Origin: Sternotherus odoratus
Lineage: Eukaryota > Chordata > Testudines > Kinosternidae
Assembly: GCA_032164245.1 (NCBI GenBank)
Contig: JAVMKO010000002.1
Span: forward strand, 56,205,840-56,269,839
Direction: 5' to 3'
DNA length: 64,000 nt
Part shown: in pieces, positions 34,709-46,330 of the stretch
Numbering within the stretch: position 1 is the first letter of the stretch
Layout of the letters: each line of letters opens with the position of its first letter
Position numbers and translations under genes: made by a program
Notes under the pieces: model-generated
Databases searched by the model: none
Told to the model about the DNA's origin: nothing
The model's input: only the letters and a program-made list of their open reading frames with translations

Positions 34709-35143
34709 TGTGGCAGGGAGGGCCTGAGCCAGCCCTGCTGGCCCTTTAAGGGAAAAAAAGCCTCTGGAAGCCTTCCCTGATGGGGAAGGCTAATTAGCCA
34801 CCTGGGTGTAGCCCTGAGCTGCAGAGGGCTTAATGGGTTGCACCTGGCAGCCTCCTGAAGGGATAAAAGCCTGCCGGGGTGGAAGCTCAGGGTGGCGGTG
34901 GTGGTGGTGTGGTAGAGAGAGAAGCAGATAGAGAGAGGTGCAGAGACAAAGAGCGAGGAAGTAGAGCTGAGGCTGGGAGCCTACCAGAGCTGACTGCTTC
35001 CTGAGGCCAGCCAGGGTGAGGGCTGGGCCTCAGCTACATTGTATATTGGTGGTGGGGTTTGCACTGTGAATAAAGGACACTGTTGGAAGCCACAAAAGAG
35101 TCTCCTGCCTGTTGTGAAGTGGGGGAAGAGCGGATCTCCTACA
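34709..35143 (+). mobile_element. Solo LTR inside the hAT right arm, 4-bp TSD
   Basis: It begins TGTGGCAGGGAGGGCC and ends GGATCTCCTACA (TG...CA; terminal TGTGG/TGTAG inverted). ATCT is duplicated at 34705-34708 and 35144-35147. Within it are a TATA-like GGATAAAAGCC (about 34860) and a polyadenylation signal GAATAAAGGA (about 35068), followed by 'cacaaaagagtctcctgcct', in the U3-R-U5 order expected of an LTR. A purine-rich stretch, 'gagagagaagcagatagaga', lies near 34914. Deleting it with one ATCT restores 'ttctacatctgtaaattgc', which continues the hAT arm. It is 435 bp with no internal genes. Confidence 0.88.
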
Positions 35144-35441
35144 ATCTGTAAATTGCACTTTCACGACACAGAGATTGCACTACAGTACTTGTATGAGGTG
35201 AATTGAAAAATACTATTTCTTTTGTTTATTTTTCACAGTGCAAATATCTGTAATCAAGAATAATATATACTTTTATTTCAACTACAACACAGAATACAAT
35301 ATATATAGAAATGTAGAAAAACATCCAAAATATTTAATAAATTTCAATTGATATTCTATTAATAGTGTGATTATTTGAGATTATTTTTTTTAGTTAATTG
35401 TGTGAGTTAACTGCAATTAATCAACAGATTTAGTTCAAATT

Positions 35442-36951
35442 AACAAGAAGTTGACTGAGCCCCTGTTAAAAAGCAATATTTCATAGCTGGATTATTTTTA
35501 TTTACCTTCTCATTTTTAAGGCATTAGGGTTCATACAGGGAGGGGTGGCACACACATTCCCGTACACATCTCTCACACAGTGGGAGTGACCGACTGACTT
35601 GATCCTCCCTGCTTGACACTCTCTGCCCTCCAGGCCTGGCTGGGCCCCCACAATAGACCCACCTCTCCTGGTACCTGGCACTGCATCTTCCTGAGGCAAC
35701 ATGTAAGGGGGACATGCAGGGTCACATGCCTCCTCTCCCCAGATTTCTGCCAGGGTTCACACCAGAATGTGGCCAGCAGCAGCCCTTCCTCACTGTGCAG
35801 GAGGGAAGGGACAGGAGCTGCTTCCAGCTGCAGGAGAGGAGTAGGGAGGGGGAGGGATGAACTGGCCTGGGTCTTTGCAGAGCTCATCTCTTCCCCCACC
35901 CCCATTGCTCCCCTGTGGCTGGAAGAAGCTTGTCCCTTCCTGCCCACGCAGCGTAAAAAGGCAGCTAACACCTCGAGGTGGCTGCTGGCCACTGACATAA
36001 CCCAGCCGCAGCCTGTCCCCTGGCTACAGCACGGGCAGGGTTAAGCCCTATGGATGCATTGTGCACCCGGGCCCATGGAACCTGACTGCAGGGGCTTCAG
36101 CTAACCTGGCCAGAGAGGTGGCTCAGCAGAGGAGGGGGACTAGGGGACGGAGCAGCCCCATGCTCCCTGGGGGCCAGACCCGGGTGTGGGAGGGCAAAGA
36201 GGGTGCTAATTCCCTACCCCAGGGCCTGCTGTGGAGCTTGCAGGTTTGGGGCATGAACAGGCTGGACATTGCTTTTCCCCTACCACTCCAGAGCTTAGCT
36301 GAGGGGCAGAGAGGCTTCCCTGTGCCGGCGCTGTGCGGGGCTTTGGCCCATGCAGGGCTCGGCTCCTCCTGGCCAGTGCCCCATGCCAGAGGGTCTTGGG
36401 CTTTCCCAGGATGCCAGCTCAGCTAGAGGTGGTGGGGGAAGGAAGGAGCCCACCAGCCAGCCAGGCTGTCATTGAGCAGGGCTGGGATCAAGGCGCAGCC
36501 TGTTGGGGGAGGGGATCTGGAGGAGCAGGGGGCTGAGTGGATGAAAGAGCAAAGCAGGGAGAAGACAGCAAGAAGGGAAGCCCGTAAAGGGCCAATGGGT
36601 GGGCAGCAGAGGTGACTCATAACCGGCCACCGCCTGGCTCCTGCCCACACTCACCAACCACCACAGCTCACAGCCCAGTGAAAGCTGGCATGCAATGGGG
36701 GCTGCTGAAAGCCCAGCAAGCAGAGCAGGTGGCCCTATGCGTTGCAGCTTTGCCCTGCCACCAGCCTTGCACACCCATCGTCAGCCACTGGATACCTCCC
36801 CCCCACCCCCACCCTCCACCGCTGGTGGGTGAGTGGCTGGCAAGCAGGTATCACTACGAGACAGAAAATCCAGGAAAATTTGCCTGGTTTTAAGAAAAAG
36901 TCAGGACACTTGCAGGGACTGTCCCTTTAAAAATGGGACATCTGGTCACCC
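35442..36951. other. Right part of the outer nested element, GC-rich and non-coding
   Basis: AT-rich to about 35540, then GC-rich to about 36800 with C/T- and G-rich words, ending in the GGGTGACC terminus. Overlapping open frames of up to 143 codons on both strands have no recognisable domain, and I regard them as compositional. Confidence 0.45.
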
Positions 36952-36953
36952 TA

Positions 36954-39900
36954 ACCCTGCTGAACATACCCATGCTCAATATATGTCACATGTGAGAAAG
37001 GAGAGAATTCAGCACTCCATTTAATCCATAACATGAGAATCAATGTGTCTGGATGGTAGGCAAGTGGTAAAAGAATGATTTTTCCAGAATGATTTTTTTT
37101 AGTTTTAATCATGTAAAACAAGCAGCGTGGAAATGAGAGAAATCTTCCCCCCACTACTCAGTCTTTACTTTACCAGCCATTCCTATGAGTCTATAATTTC
37201 TTCTGTGTGAAATGAATCACTGGTAACATAACAGGTGTTTACTGTAAAGCTATGTTAGTGTTATGACCCCACAGTGTCTTGCACCTTAGTATATTAAAAT
37301 GGTTCAGTATTCTATGGTTTTAAGTTCTTGAAGAATATTTCTCAGACAATGAATTTCTTTTTTCTGATATGAAATTAAAAGAAAACTTGTTTTAACAAGA
37401 TAATTTTCAGGATGGAGCATTAAAACTAGTGATTAGTATTTTGCAAAATGTGTAGAATTTTGTTTTTTAGGTTTTGGAATGGGTGACATTTTTACATTTC
37501 ATTCCTTTCATTGTGAATAATTGTTTTTTCCAGGGAATGTAATTAAACACATATTACTAACTAGATGGTATGTGTGCAATAAAGATTCATGGGTGAAAGT
37601 AATTTTTGTTCTAGCTGCTTTTATTACTAGTGGAAAATTTAAAAAAACAGAAACAAAAACATAACCCCAGGCTATGTGTCAGAATTCACATTTTGCTAAC
37701 ACCAAAGGGAACCAGAACCTCAAAGATTAGGGGTTCTGTTCTAAATCAAAAACACATGATTTTCATAAGTTTCTTAATTAAGCAAAACCAGTTCTTACAC
37801 CCCTAATTAGAAGAGGTTTCCCCCCTCTGCTCCAGAATAGTGAATTCTACAACAGCTTTTAAAACATTTTACCAAGAACAGTCAAATCTGTGGATTTTAT
37901 TATTATTTATTCTTTTAATTACAGTGGTGTGAGCTGCCCAATCAAGGTTACATAAGTGCTGAGCTCTGCCCAAAGACATAGGCCCCCTAGATGCTCAAAA
38001 GTATTTAGGCTCCTAACTTCAACTGAAAACCTTAGAAGAGCTGGGCCATGGTGACAGTTCTTGTTCCCAAACAGTTCACAAGCTAAGCAGCTGATTATCC
38101 AGTCCGATATGCATGTTGAATCTTTATGCCCACATGGAGTCCCATTGAAGTCAATGGAGCTCTGTTTAGATTCAGGGGTCCATCTGCCCTGATCAAATTG
38201 CAGGCACAGGAGTAAAATGAGACAAGATGCACCACATAAGTGTGACAACAAAATAAGAGGAGGGGAAAAACAAGGATAAGGGTAACACAAATTAAATCGG
38301 CGGGTTACACAGGCAGCTACAGCCCAATCCAGCTCTCACTGAAGTCAATGACAAAACTCCTGTTGACTTCAGTGGTGAAGATCAGACCTTTGTTGCACAA
38401 CTTGAAAATTCTTGATGGTCCCAAGTAGGTTTTAACTAGAGATTCTAATTCAGAGGTGCCTATCTCAGCCCCACTAATGATTTGTTATAAGTACCTGTGG
38501 AGTATGTGAAACAGAGTTGCATCAAGAAAGCATTATTCCCCAAGGAACACAGTTGGTTCAGTACTTGCTATATTTGATGTTAACTGTGCATTAGAGATAT
38601 CTTGGGGATTCAGTAGCACTTGTTTACAAACTCCACACCTTCCCATCTGCTTTGGCCACGTGAAGAAAGTTCTAATTCATTAGGATCATCTCACAAAAAG
38701 GGCTAGTTATGAGATCCCTTAACTCACTGAAGATTGTATTGTTGAGCTAATATTGCCTCTTGGTAAAAATCAGTCTTTTAGCTTCCAAAAAGCCAGCTGC
38801 ATAATCTCAGCTCTCTGGTGCATATTTCAGAACATATCATTTTACAAGCTAATGTCCTATTTAAACAGCTAAATACATTATTGATGCTAGTGCTTGGACT
38901 CTAAAGAATTAACCAACTCCAAGAGGCCAAACAGATTGGCAATAACATTTCTTTTTTAATGTTTTTTTAATTCAAAATGTTTCTATGAATAAATGAAAAT
39001 ATTCATTTAATATAAACAATTCTTCTGCTTATCTCTTCCAAATCTAATAATAAAAAAAATCACAGTCTGATCACTTTGAAGGGGTATTTTTTTTTCTGTT
39101 CCAACAGTTTAAAATTTTCCTGGATCTATATTAGAGATTCAATCTTTTTCTAATAAAATGGGTGTGGGTGTGTTTCAGCCTGTCAATAAATACTTCTTCC
39201 ATAGTTCTGAATGGGTGGATAATTACACAAAAACAGTAGGAATAGCACACCAAGAGCTGCACTCAGAAAACTGAGATTTAACTGCAAGCCATGTTGGCTT
39301 AATTTCTCGCTCCTCCCTTACAGCTCTTCCCCTTCTCCCCCAAAGATGGAATTATTTTCTGTAAACTAATGAGATTTCTGCCATCTAGATAGATTGGCCA
39401 TTGAGTCTCAGCAAGACTTTAAAGTCTGATGTGTCTTCTTGAAGCTCCCTGGAAATTTGGACAGGAATGCTTTCTTGCAGGCAATTAGACACATTCTGCC
39501 TTCATCTGAGAGAATCTGAAAAATTTGAGGAAGAGGAAGGAAAGCAGGAAGAAGCCTATGTTCTGGTTAGATCTTTATAGAACTTAAGGCCTATACACTA
39601 GTTGTGCTGGACCTCCATTGAAAGGTGAACTTAACTCCTTGCTAGTGAACGTAGAGGGCTGGTAGGATTGGACTCTCACAGATGCGTCAACAGAACTTGT
39701 TAAACTAAAACAACTCCTATGTGCATATTAGTGATGTAGAGGTTCTGACTTAAAAATGTAACCAGATCATGGGTATAAAAGAGACCACAATTTGTTAGTG
39801 TTGACATTTTTTTAAATGAACCATTTCATTATTTTGTTTCAAAACAATGCTGACATGAAATGTTGTTTGTTCCAAAATGTTTAATTCAACACGAACAGAT

Positions 39901-41238
39901 TTTTTTTTGATTTTGTGTTTCAGTGAGAAAAAACAAAAACATCCAGTTTGAGTTCCAAACTAGCTGATTTGTATTTATTGGGGGGGGAGGGAGGGGTTTC
40001 AGTTCAGCCATTGAACAGAAAAAATATATTTGCTCAGCTCTAGCTTAAAGCCAGCATAACAATGCCTACCCATGCCGCAATCACACTTTCATTTGTAACG
40101 TAAAAGTACCCCACACCTCTGGGTGAAGAGGGAACAAAGAAAAGCTGTTCACTGTGTGATGGGGAGTATGAACCCAGGCAGACAATGACAGGGTGCAGGA
40201 GAGTTCAGTTAGCTCATTCCATGGCACCTGGGTTGAGGAAAGAGGTCATTAAGGATGAGATCCATCTGGGGAGAATCAGACACTGAGTGGCTTTCATAAA
40301 GGAGTGATAGAAGAACTAATAGGAAAGGACTAAAAACTGCAGTAGAGATCTTGTAGCCTGGGATTGGCCCTGATGTGGGAGGGCAACTTTATTAACAAAC
40401 TAGGAGAAAGTTGTATAGCGAGACTAAGTTCCAAGAAGAGGATTGGAGAGTGATGCTTCCCAACAAGCACTTGCAAAAGGCAAAGCTAGGAAGTAGCCCA
40501 GGGAACCTACAAGGGATAATAGAAAATATACCCTAATAGTTTATCATAAGAGTCCTGGGCTGGAACTAAGAGGACAGGATAGACCTGGATTCCCTGATCA
40601 CCCCACAGCAGAAGGAACAGCATAAGCCTTAGCAATAAAGGGGAAAGGACTCTAGAGCTCAGAAGGCCTGGTCCATGGTCACTAAGACTTGGTTTTCATT
40701 TGGACTTTTGTTACTCCCAGGTCAGAGTAGAATGTAAGCATCCTGGCTGGAGGGCTGAATCACAAGATAGAACACACCTCTGTGACCACTGGGTTGTTGC
40801 TGACAAGGGGTGACAGAGACAGAAGAGCACACTGGCCAGTGACTGAACCTTCTACACATGCTGATGACAAGGTAGAAGATGGCAACATTTTACTGTCATC
40901 TGAGACATTGGGCAGCTTTCTAAGAACTGTGCACTTGATCAGAAACAAAATGCTTCCCATGACTCTAACTATAACATATCTACAAAAAAGGAGAGGACTG
41001 TTGATTTCTGGGCCATTTTAGATTGGCCCTAAGGTAACAGCAATAATTCCCACACTTCTTTTAAGCATATAGTAGCTATTCTTTCACAAAAACTGCCGCC
41101 TCCACAAACTAGACATTTCCAGGGAAAATAATAAACCAAAGACTTATGAATGTGCATAGATACTCCTGGATGTTAAATATGGGGTGGAGAAAATGGTTTA
41201 TAAAATCTGCTGTTAATGATTGTGATATGGCCCAAGTG
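36954..41238. other. Largely unique AT-rich sequence
   Basis: No supported gene. Around 38330-38400, 'tcactgaagtcaatgac' and 'gttgacttcagtgg' form an inverted pair reminiscent of the palindromic repeat at 45459-45553. Around 39790-40040, 'tgttcattttgtttcaaaac'-type A/T-rich text ending 'tttgctcagctctag' may be old repeat debris. A short poly-G run lies near 39980. Confidence 0.45.
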
Positions 41239-41710
41239 TCCAGGCAGCCTAGTGGCTAGATCATTGGTTCAGGGGACCTGACCCCTCATTCTCCTTCAGA
41301 TCTTGGCCCAGGTCCTATGTTGCTCAATCCCTAAACAGGGGAGTTGGATCTTTCTCCTAGCTGTGAGGGGGGCAGTTCAAGGTCTGTTTTCCTGGCTTGC
41401 TCCCTATGCAAGCCCTTTTAGTTTGGGGGCATTGCCCCACTAGTCAGGTTGCCCTGCAGTTGAGGTTTCTCTGTAGTTTCCCCTTGTCTGGGGAAGATTT
41501 ACTTGCCTCCAGTGGCTATGTTGGCTGGCAGGCATATAGAGAGCACCTACCTCTTCACCACTCAGTCCCTGACTGAGGCAGGCTCCCTTCTTTTCTCCCC
41601 CCTCCAGACCTGGCATTGGCTGCAGGTATAATGGGTGGGGCTAGCGGAACCCTCAGGTGTTCTTTAACCCCTGCTGTGCCTAGCTGCAGTCTCTCTACTA
41701 CTTCACAATG
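41239..41710 (+). repeat. Unnamed dispersed repeat, copy 2 (first copy at 15332-15830)
   Basis: Collinear with copy 1: 'tcaatccctaaacagggga', 'ccactagtcaggttgccctg', 'tccccttgtctggggaag', 'ggctcccttcttttctcccc', 'tggcattggctgcaggtata', 'gttctttaacccctgctgtg'. The left edge differs from copy 1 ('cagcctagtggctagatcat' here), so one of the copies may be truncated or have a different 5' part. It is non-coding. Confidence 0.8.
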
Positions 41711-43472
41711 ATCTTAAACAAAGTAAAAACTGGTAGTCAGCGGTTAATTTTAGACATTCAGTGTAATTGTTGGTTGTGTTCTGTTGTGTTTGAAAAGGGG
41801 TATGTTTGGCCTAAAAGAGGGTAAAATTTTAATGAAATCCTTGTTCACTGTTACAACATTAAACAGTTAAATGTGATCTGAGGTTTCATGTCAATCTAAC
41901 GTTGGCTTACTCTTATTAAAAAATCTTTCTAAACTTTACATTCCCTTTGAAACGGAATGTTTTGATATTTCACTGCAACAAAATGAGAACTTAAAATTCT
42001 TTAAACATATAGAATTTTATAGAAAATTTATATTTTATAGAATTTTATAGAAATTATAGACAAAGGAGGAAAAAACCCACAATAAGGCATTTGAAATGTC
42101 AAGTTACTAAAGCTTTGATTCTAACTACCCCTTATTCCCTTTCACTCTATAGAGTTTCTTCTAGGAGAAATCCCTGTTTGAAAAGTCTTTTAGATGATAT
42201 TGAAGATGGTCTCGAGCCACTGCTGCTGTTGTTGTTACTGGAGTATAATCCTGTTTCCTTGAAGACAAAACAAACACACAGAGAGAGAACAGAATGGCAA
42301 AGAGAAAATGCAGCTTCTGTCTCTAGTGTTGACTTTAACTTGGAATCGCATTACTGGAGAAACGGAGCCAGTACACAGTCTGATCAGCACTTCAAGAACT
42401 GGCAAACTTTTACCAGTGTTAGGCTGTCTAAGGCATTGCTTTTAGCTGCCTCTCTGGTTACAAGCTCACATCAGGGTTGCAAAATATGGAGTTGTCTGGG
42501 TCAGCTTTAGACAGAATAAAAAAAGAGAAGGGAGAGGAAAGAAAATAAATCAGCTGGGGAAGGGAAATGACACAGGAGATTAACAGCAGGAGTCCAAGTC
42601 TCAGACCCCAGGTGGTGGTCAGGATTTAGTCAAAGCTGGTGGAGGTGGCAGTGTCCTTGGAGTCATTCTCTCTGGCCTGGTATGGTCAGGCTGTCTTTTA
42701 GGATCAGAACAACAAAGGCCTGATGATGTCATGGGGCCCAGGCGATGGTAGGGGTGGCAGCAGTGAGAGTAAAGCTGGCTTCTTCTAGTCCATGCACTCC
42801 ACACTCACTCGCATTTTGTGATACACCTCCCTACCGTCCCCGATAAACAACGCCCAAGCAAGGGTGGCAGCCCGATCCCATTATAATCAATCAAAACACA
42901 TTTTACTGATTTCAGTGATAACACTGCCTCCCATTTCTAGACTCTTTCAGCTCGTTGTCATGCCAACCTGTGACTTTACTAGGAGCCTTGACAACCCCTT
43001 AGCACAGTTCTTTACCTTAAACGATCCCATCTTCACTGGTCTATTTGTCTCCAACTTTTGCTGAGTTTTTATAAACAATTTTATGTAACAAGTTAAGCTG
43101 AACTTTTGTTGCCTGGGAGAACCTAGAGTACAGGTCTCTTCACAACCATTCTAAATATTGGCAGGGTGTCCAAGGCTTGGGATAACCATTCTTTGTACTG
43201 ACCTATTAAAAATTAAAGTAAATACATACTTAAGTATATACTCTCCAGTTTACTTCAGTATCTATACATTATTGTGGTGTGACAGATTATTCCACAAATT
43301 CAAGTTATCTCGTTGTGTCTAAGATTATAAATGGCACTTAAGCACCCAACAGACATACTCATGACTGTTGACCGATCAATAAAACTAAAGGAAATTAAGA
43401 CATTGTGCATATGCAAATAGTTTTCCGTTTTGCTTGGTCTTTTCATTAATTTGTGTGTTCCAGGGCATTTTA
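41711..43472. other. AT-rich sequence with one open frame behind an acceptor-like site
   Basis: A pyrimidine-rich tract ending CACTCTATAG at 42152 precedes a frame open to about 42508. The peptide has no recognised domain and is interrupted by a Leu run from a CTG/TTG repeat (42220-42240). Near 42000-42060 the word 'tatagaattttatagaaa' is repeated. I do not call a gene here. Confidence 0.3.
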
Positions 43473-43614
43473 GGGTATGTCTCCACTACTAATGTTAATG
43501 TGGCTGTGTAGTCACCCACCTCCATGAGGGGAGTAGCTAACAGCACTGGGAGTGCGGCTCACAACCCTGAGCAAGAAAGTTTCAGCGCTATAAAGTGGCA
43601 GTGTAGACAAGGCC
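43473..43614. mobile_element. Small element with GTCTACACT-type inverted ends
   Basis: Left end GGGTATGTCTCCACTAC; right end as reverse complement GGCCTTGTCTACACTGCC. TA lies just outside on both sides. It belongs with the elements at 24051-25253 and 59990-60380 by its termini. It is 142 bp and non-coding. Confidence 0.75.
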
Positions 43615-45458
43615 TACAGTGCATATAATGCCACAGGCAATCACATTCATTTAAGAAGTAAGCCGTTAAGCTGTAGCAGTCACTTCAGAGACAGTACATA
43701 ACACAAAAGGCTGTACTTCTTGTAGACATGCACATTTCATATTGCCCCAGGGTGGTAGAGTCCTATTTCAATGTATTGCCAGTTTAAATGTAAGAACAGC
43801 TGTCTTTATCCCACCCTTTGGGTATTAGTGTTCTTCCCAATGCATCATAAGGGAAATCAAAAGTGGGAACTTTTTCACAAATCACTCTGAAAAGAGAAGT
43901 TGTGTTAAGGCCTGACGCTCAGTTAATGAAGCTTTTCACTTATTCATGGGTCATCTGTGAGAGGAACCTTATTCCTGGGGTTTCTGGAGCAATCATTTAG
44001 ATCTATTACAAATAACAAATCCAAATGCTATGCATAAAACTTGAGAATTAGTTCAGTTAGCCATTATAGAGGCACTTAACATGCCTCAAGGTACATCATA
44101 AATAGTTACTTGATAATATCAACCTGCTTTTTCAGATTCTACTCAGTCTGTAACAATTCTGAGTGTTTTAGCTGCATATGCATTCTGTATTGGGTGTTCT
44201 TATTTTATTTATTAGTGTTTTCAATAATCCATTTCTCTAAAAGAAAAAAGGGGTTATTACAATATATTCTTCTTCCGAATAACAACTGAGATCTTGAGCT
44301 GATGTAAATCAGCACAGTTCCACTAGTATCACTAAAGCTATGCAAGTTTACATTAGCTGAGTTTCTGGCCCTCAGCTGTTTAAACTTTCCCTTTCATTAA
44401 ATTAATCCTGCAGGAAGTTTTATATTGTGTACAATAAGTAACTGATCTGGAGTATCACCCCAGAGCCTTCTGATGCCACCTCATCTACAAGGTGAAGTCC
44501 TGGGAAAGGCCATCTGTTCCAGCAGGATGGAAGAAACGTTGAGGCTCTGAGACTTCTATTTTGGTGAAGCTTGTTGCCATTCTTCCCCTCTAATATTTGT
44601 ATAATGTATTACTATATCAGTCATTTTTTAATTATAGGGTATTTTTAATAGTAAAAGAAACAGATTGATCACTCTATACTAACCCCACATATGTTACATC
44701 AGCCTTGGAATCAGCATGGAATTGGTCCAAGAATTGCTCTAATGTATGTCACTGGGCTATTGCCCTCACAGGGAACTCTGCCTGCTGGTTATTGCTGGAG
44801 CATGATATCACTCTGGCTACATCCCCTCCCACCTCTCAGAATGTGGCCTGCAGAGGAGGTAGAACAAGAGTGGGCAAAGGGGCTGGAACAGGGGAGAGAA
44901 TCTGCTCATATTGCTTATTAGATTTTCATTTCTCTTCCTCTATTATCGGATAATAAATAATTTGTTAATAGTCGGCTTAACAGTCAATTTAATTGAGGGA
45001 GTTTGAGTATCATCCAGGCTATCCCCACTCCATCACGAAATGACCGATTCAATTATTACTATGCCATTCTGAATAAAGGGGATAGCCTAGCCTTCAAATG
45101 ATATTATTGTTGATGTATAATAAGGAAGCAATATGAACAAACTAAGTGTCGTCTACTGTCATACAATGTATTAATCATAAAGCACTTCTACAGAAAACCT
45201 TTATCTGTCAATCATCCCAGCTTGAGGAAACAAAGTCCAGTTGTAAATATTCTAAGCGAGTTAATACTGCAATGTGTTTTTAAAATTGCTCTATTTGTAG
45301 GATTTTTGTTCTGTCCTTAATATTATATGTTATAGTAAAACTCAGCTTTAATTATTTCCATTCCAGATGGTACAGAATGAGTGGTAGTTCTTTTTTTAAC
45401 TCTTTCCCCCATTTCCTCCTGTTTTTTCTCTCACAGTTTATTTTTGTGGCTATTCACT
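43615..45458. other. AT-rich sequence, nothing firmly recognised
   Basis: No supported gene. 'Gctgatgtaaatcagcac' near 44298 and 'tgcaagtttacattagct' near 44342 form an inverted pair of the same style as the 45459-45553 repeat. Confidence 0.45.
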
Positions 45459-45553
45459 GGGGCTGATTCTCCTCCAATTTAAACTGGGAATAAATCAATG
45501 GTAACTCCATTAAGGTCAATGGAATTACAGTGATGTGAGAAGAATCAGGCCCA
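45459..45553. repeat. Small palindromic repeat (GGSCTGATTCTYCTC ends)
   Basis: Left GGGGCTGATTCTCCTCCAAT and right, reverse complemented, GGCCTGATTCTTCTCACATC enclose 'ggtaactccattaaggtcaatgg', itself partly symmetric. The whole unit can fold into a hairpin of about 40 bp per arm. Related sequence lies near 56095-56170 ('ccaaattcttcttgcagtta', 'gtaactccactgaattcca'). Confidence 0.6.
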
Positions 45554-45599
45554 CTATTTCCCCTCTAGCCGTTTTTTCTCCTTTTTAATTAGTGTGTTA

Positions 45600-46330
45600 G
45601 AATCATAGAATATCAGGGTTGGAAAGGATCTCAGGAGGCCATCTAGTCCAGCCCCTGCTCAAAGCAGGACCAATACCAACTAAATCTCTAAGTAGCCCAT
45701 TCCAGTGCTTCACCACCCTCCTAGTGAAAACATTTTTCCTAATATCCAACCTAAACCTCCCCCACTGCAATTTGAGACCATTATTCCTTGTTCTGTCACC
45801 ATCTGGCACCACTGAGAACAGTCTAGATCCATCCTCTTTAGAACCCCCTTTCAGGTAGTCGAAAGCACCGATACAATCCCCACTCATTCTTCTCTTCTGC
45901 AGACTAAATAATCTCAGTTCCCTCAGCCTCTCCTCATAAATCATGTGCTCCAGCCCCCTAATCATTTTTGTTGCCCTTTGCTGGACTCTTTCCAATTTTT
46001 CCACATCCTTCTTGTAGTGGGGGCCCCAAAACTGGACACAATACTCCAGATGGGGCCTCACCAATGCTGAATACAGGAGCATGATCATGTCCCTCTATCT
46101 GCTGTCAATGCTCCTACTTATACAGCCCAAAATGCCATTAGCCTTCTTCGCAACAAGGTCACACTGTTGACTCATGTCCAGCTTCTCATCTACTGTAACC
46201 CCTAGGTCCTTTTCTACAGAACTTCTGCCTCAGTCCCTAGTCTGTAGCAGTGCATGGGATTCTTCTGTCCTAAGTGCAGGACTCTGCACTTGTCCTTTCT
46301 GAACCTCATCAGATTTCTTTTGGCCCATTT
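45600..46330 (-). mobile_element. CR1 LINE, 5'-truncated, end of ORF2 and 3' end
   Basis: On the minus strand a 161-codon frame (46088-45603) reads [20 protein letters not shown], then [40 protein letters not shown], and later [19 protein letters not shown]. It matches the CR1 ORF2 C-terminal region and the copy at 30.1 kb. The 3' end on the plus-strand view is AATCATAGAATATCAGGGTT at 45601. The remaining 5' part (46090-46330) covers the 'ggacctaggggttacagt' and 'aatctgatgaggttc' region. It is 5'-truncated before the FADD motif, as most CR1 copies are. No target duplication is expected. Confidence 0.93.

Larger units (their letters stand above)
33344..35433. mobile_element. Fold-back hAT element with 8-bp TSD; inverted arms of about 600 bp
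   Basis: An exact 8-bp duplication, TTCAAATT, lies at 33336-33343 and 35434-35441. The left end AGGGCTATCAGGCAATTA pairs with the right end, whose reverse complement is CTAAATCTGTTGATTAATTGC. The inverted similarity does not stop at the ends. The left arm, 33344 to about 33951, is matched by the right arm, about 34402-35433, once the solo LTR at 34709-35143 is removed (about 608 and 593 bp). Matching words, as read on each arm, include 'gataatgctgcccacttctt' against 'aaaaagagagcagcattatc', and 'caacacagaatacaaaatgt' against 'cacagaatacaatatata'. The spacer of about 450 bp encodes part of a hAT transposase (separate entry). Without the LTR and its TSD copy the element is about 1.65 kb. Confidence 0.85.
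33244..36953. mobile_element. Outer TA-flanked element (GGGTGAC ends) holding nested insertions
   Basis: Left end TA|GGGTGACTGTATTTCCC at 33244; right end as reverse complement TA|GGGTGACCAGATGTCCC at 36953. The inverted ends agree at about 16 of 20 positions, and TA lies on both sides. The right arm continues 'gggactgtccctttaaaaatggga', matching wording in the small MITEs at 6654 and 24938. Removing the nested hAT (33344-35433 and one TSD) leaves about 1.6 kb, with a GC-rich interior (35540-36800) that has no recognisable coding motif. That the two ends belong to one insertion is inference. They could instead be two partial elements. Confidence 0.55.

Noticed and set aside
35573..36536. Overlapping frames of 120-143 codons on both strands
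   Set aside because: GC-rich transposon interior with no motif on either strand. Several mutually overlapping open frames point to composition.
41255..41290. tRNA-like head ('tagtggctagatcattggttcag') at the repeat copy 2
   Set aside because: It loosely recalls A- and B-box wording, but the spacing and the B-box core do not fit, and copy 1 lacks it. No tRNA gene or SINE head can be claimed.
42091..42510. 139-codon open frame behind an acceptor-like site (CACTCTATAG at 42152)
   Set aside because: No recognisable domain, a Leu run from a CTG/TTG repeat, and no good donor at the end. It is kept only as a remark, not as a gene.
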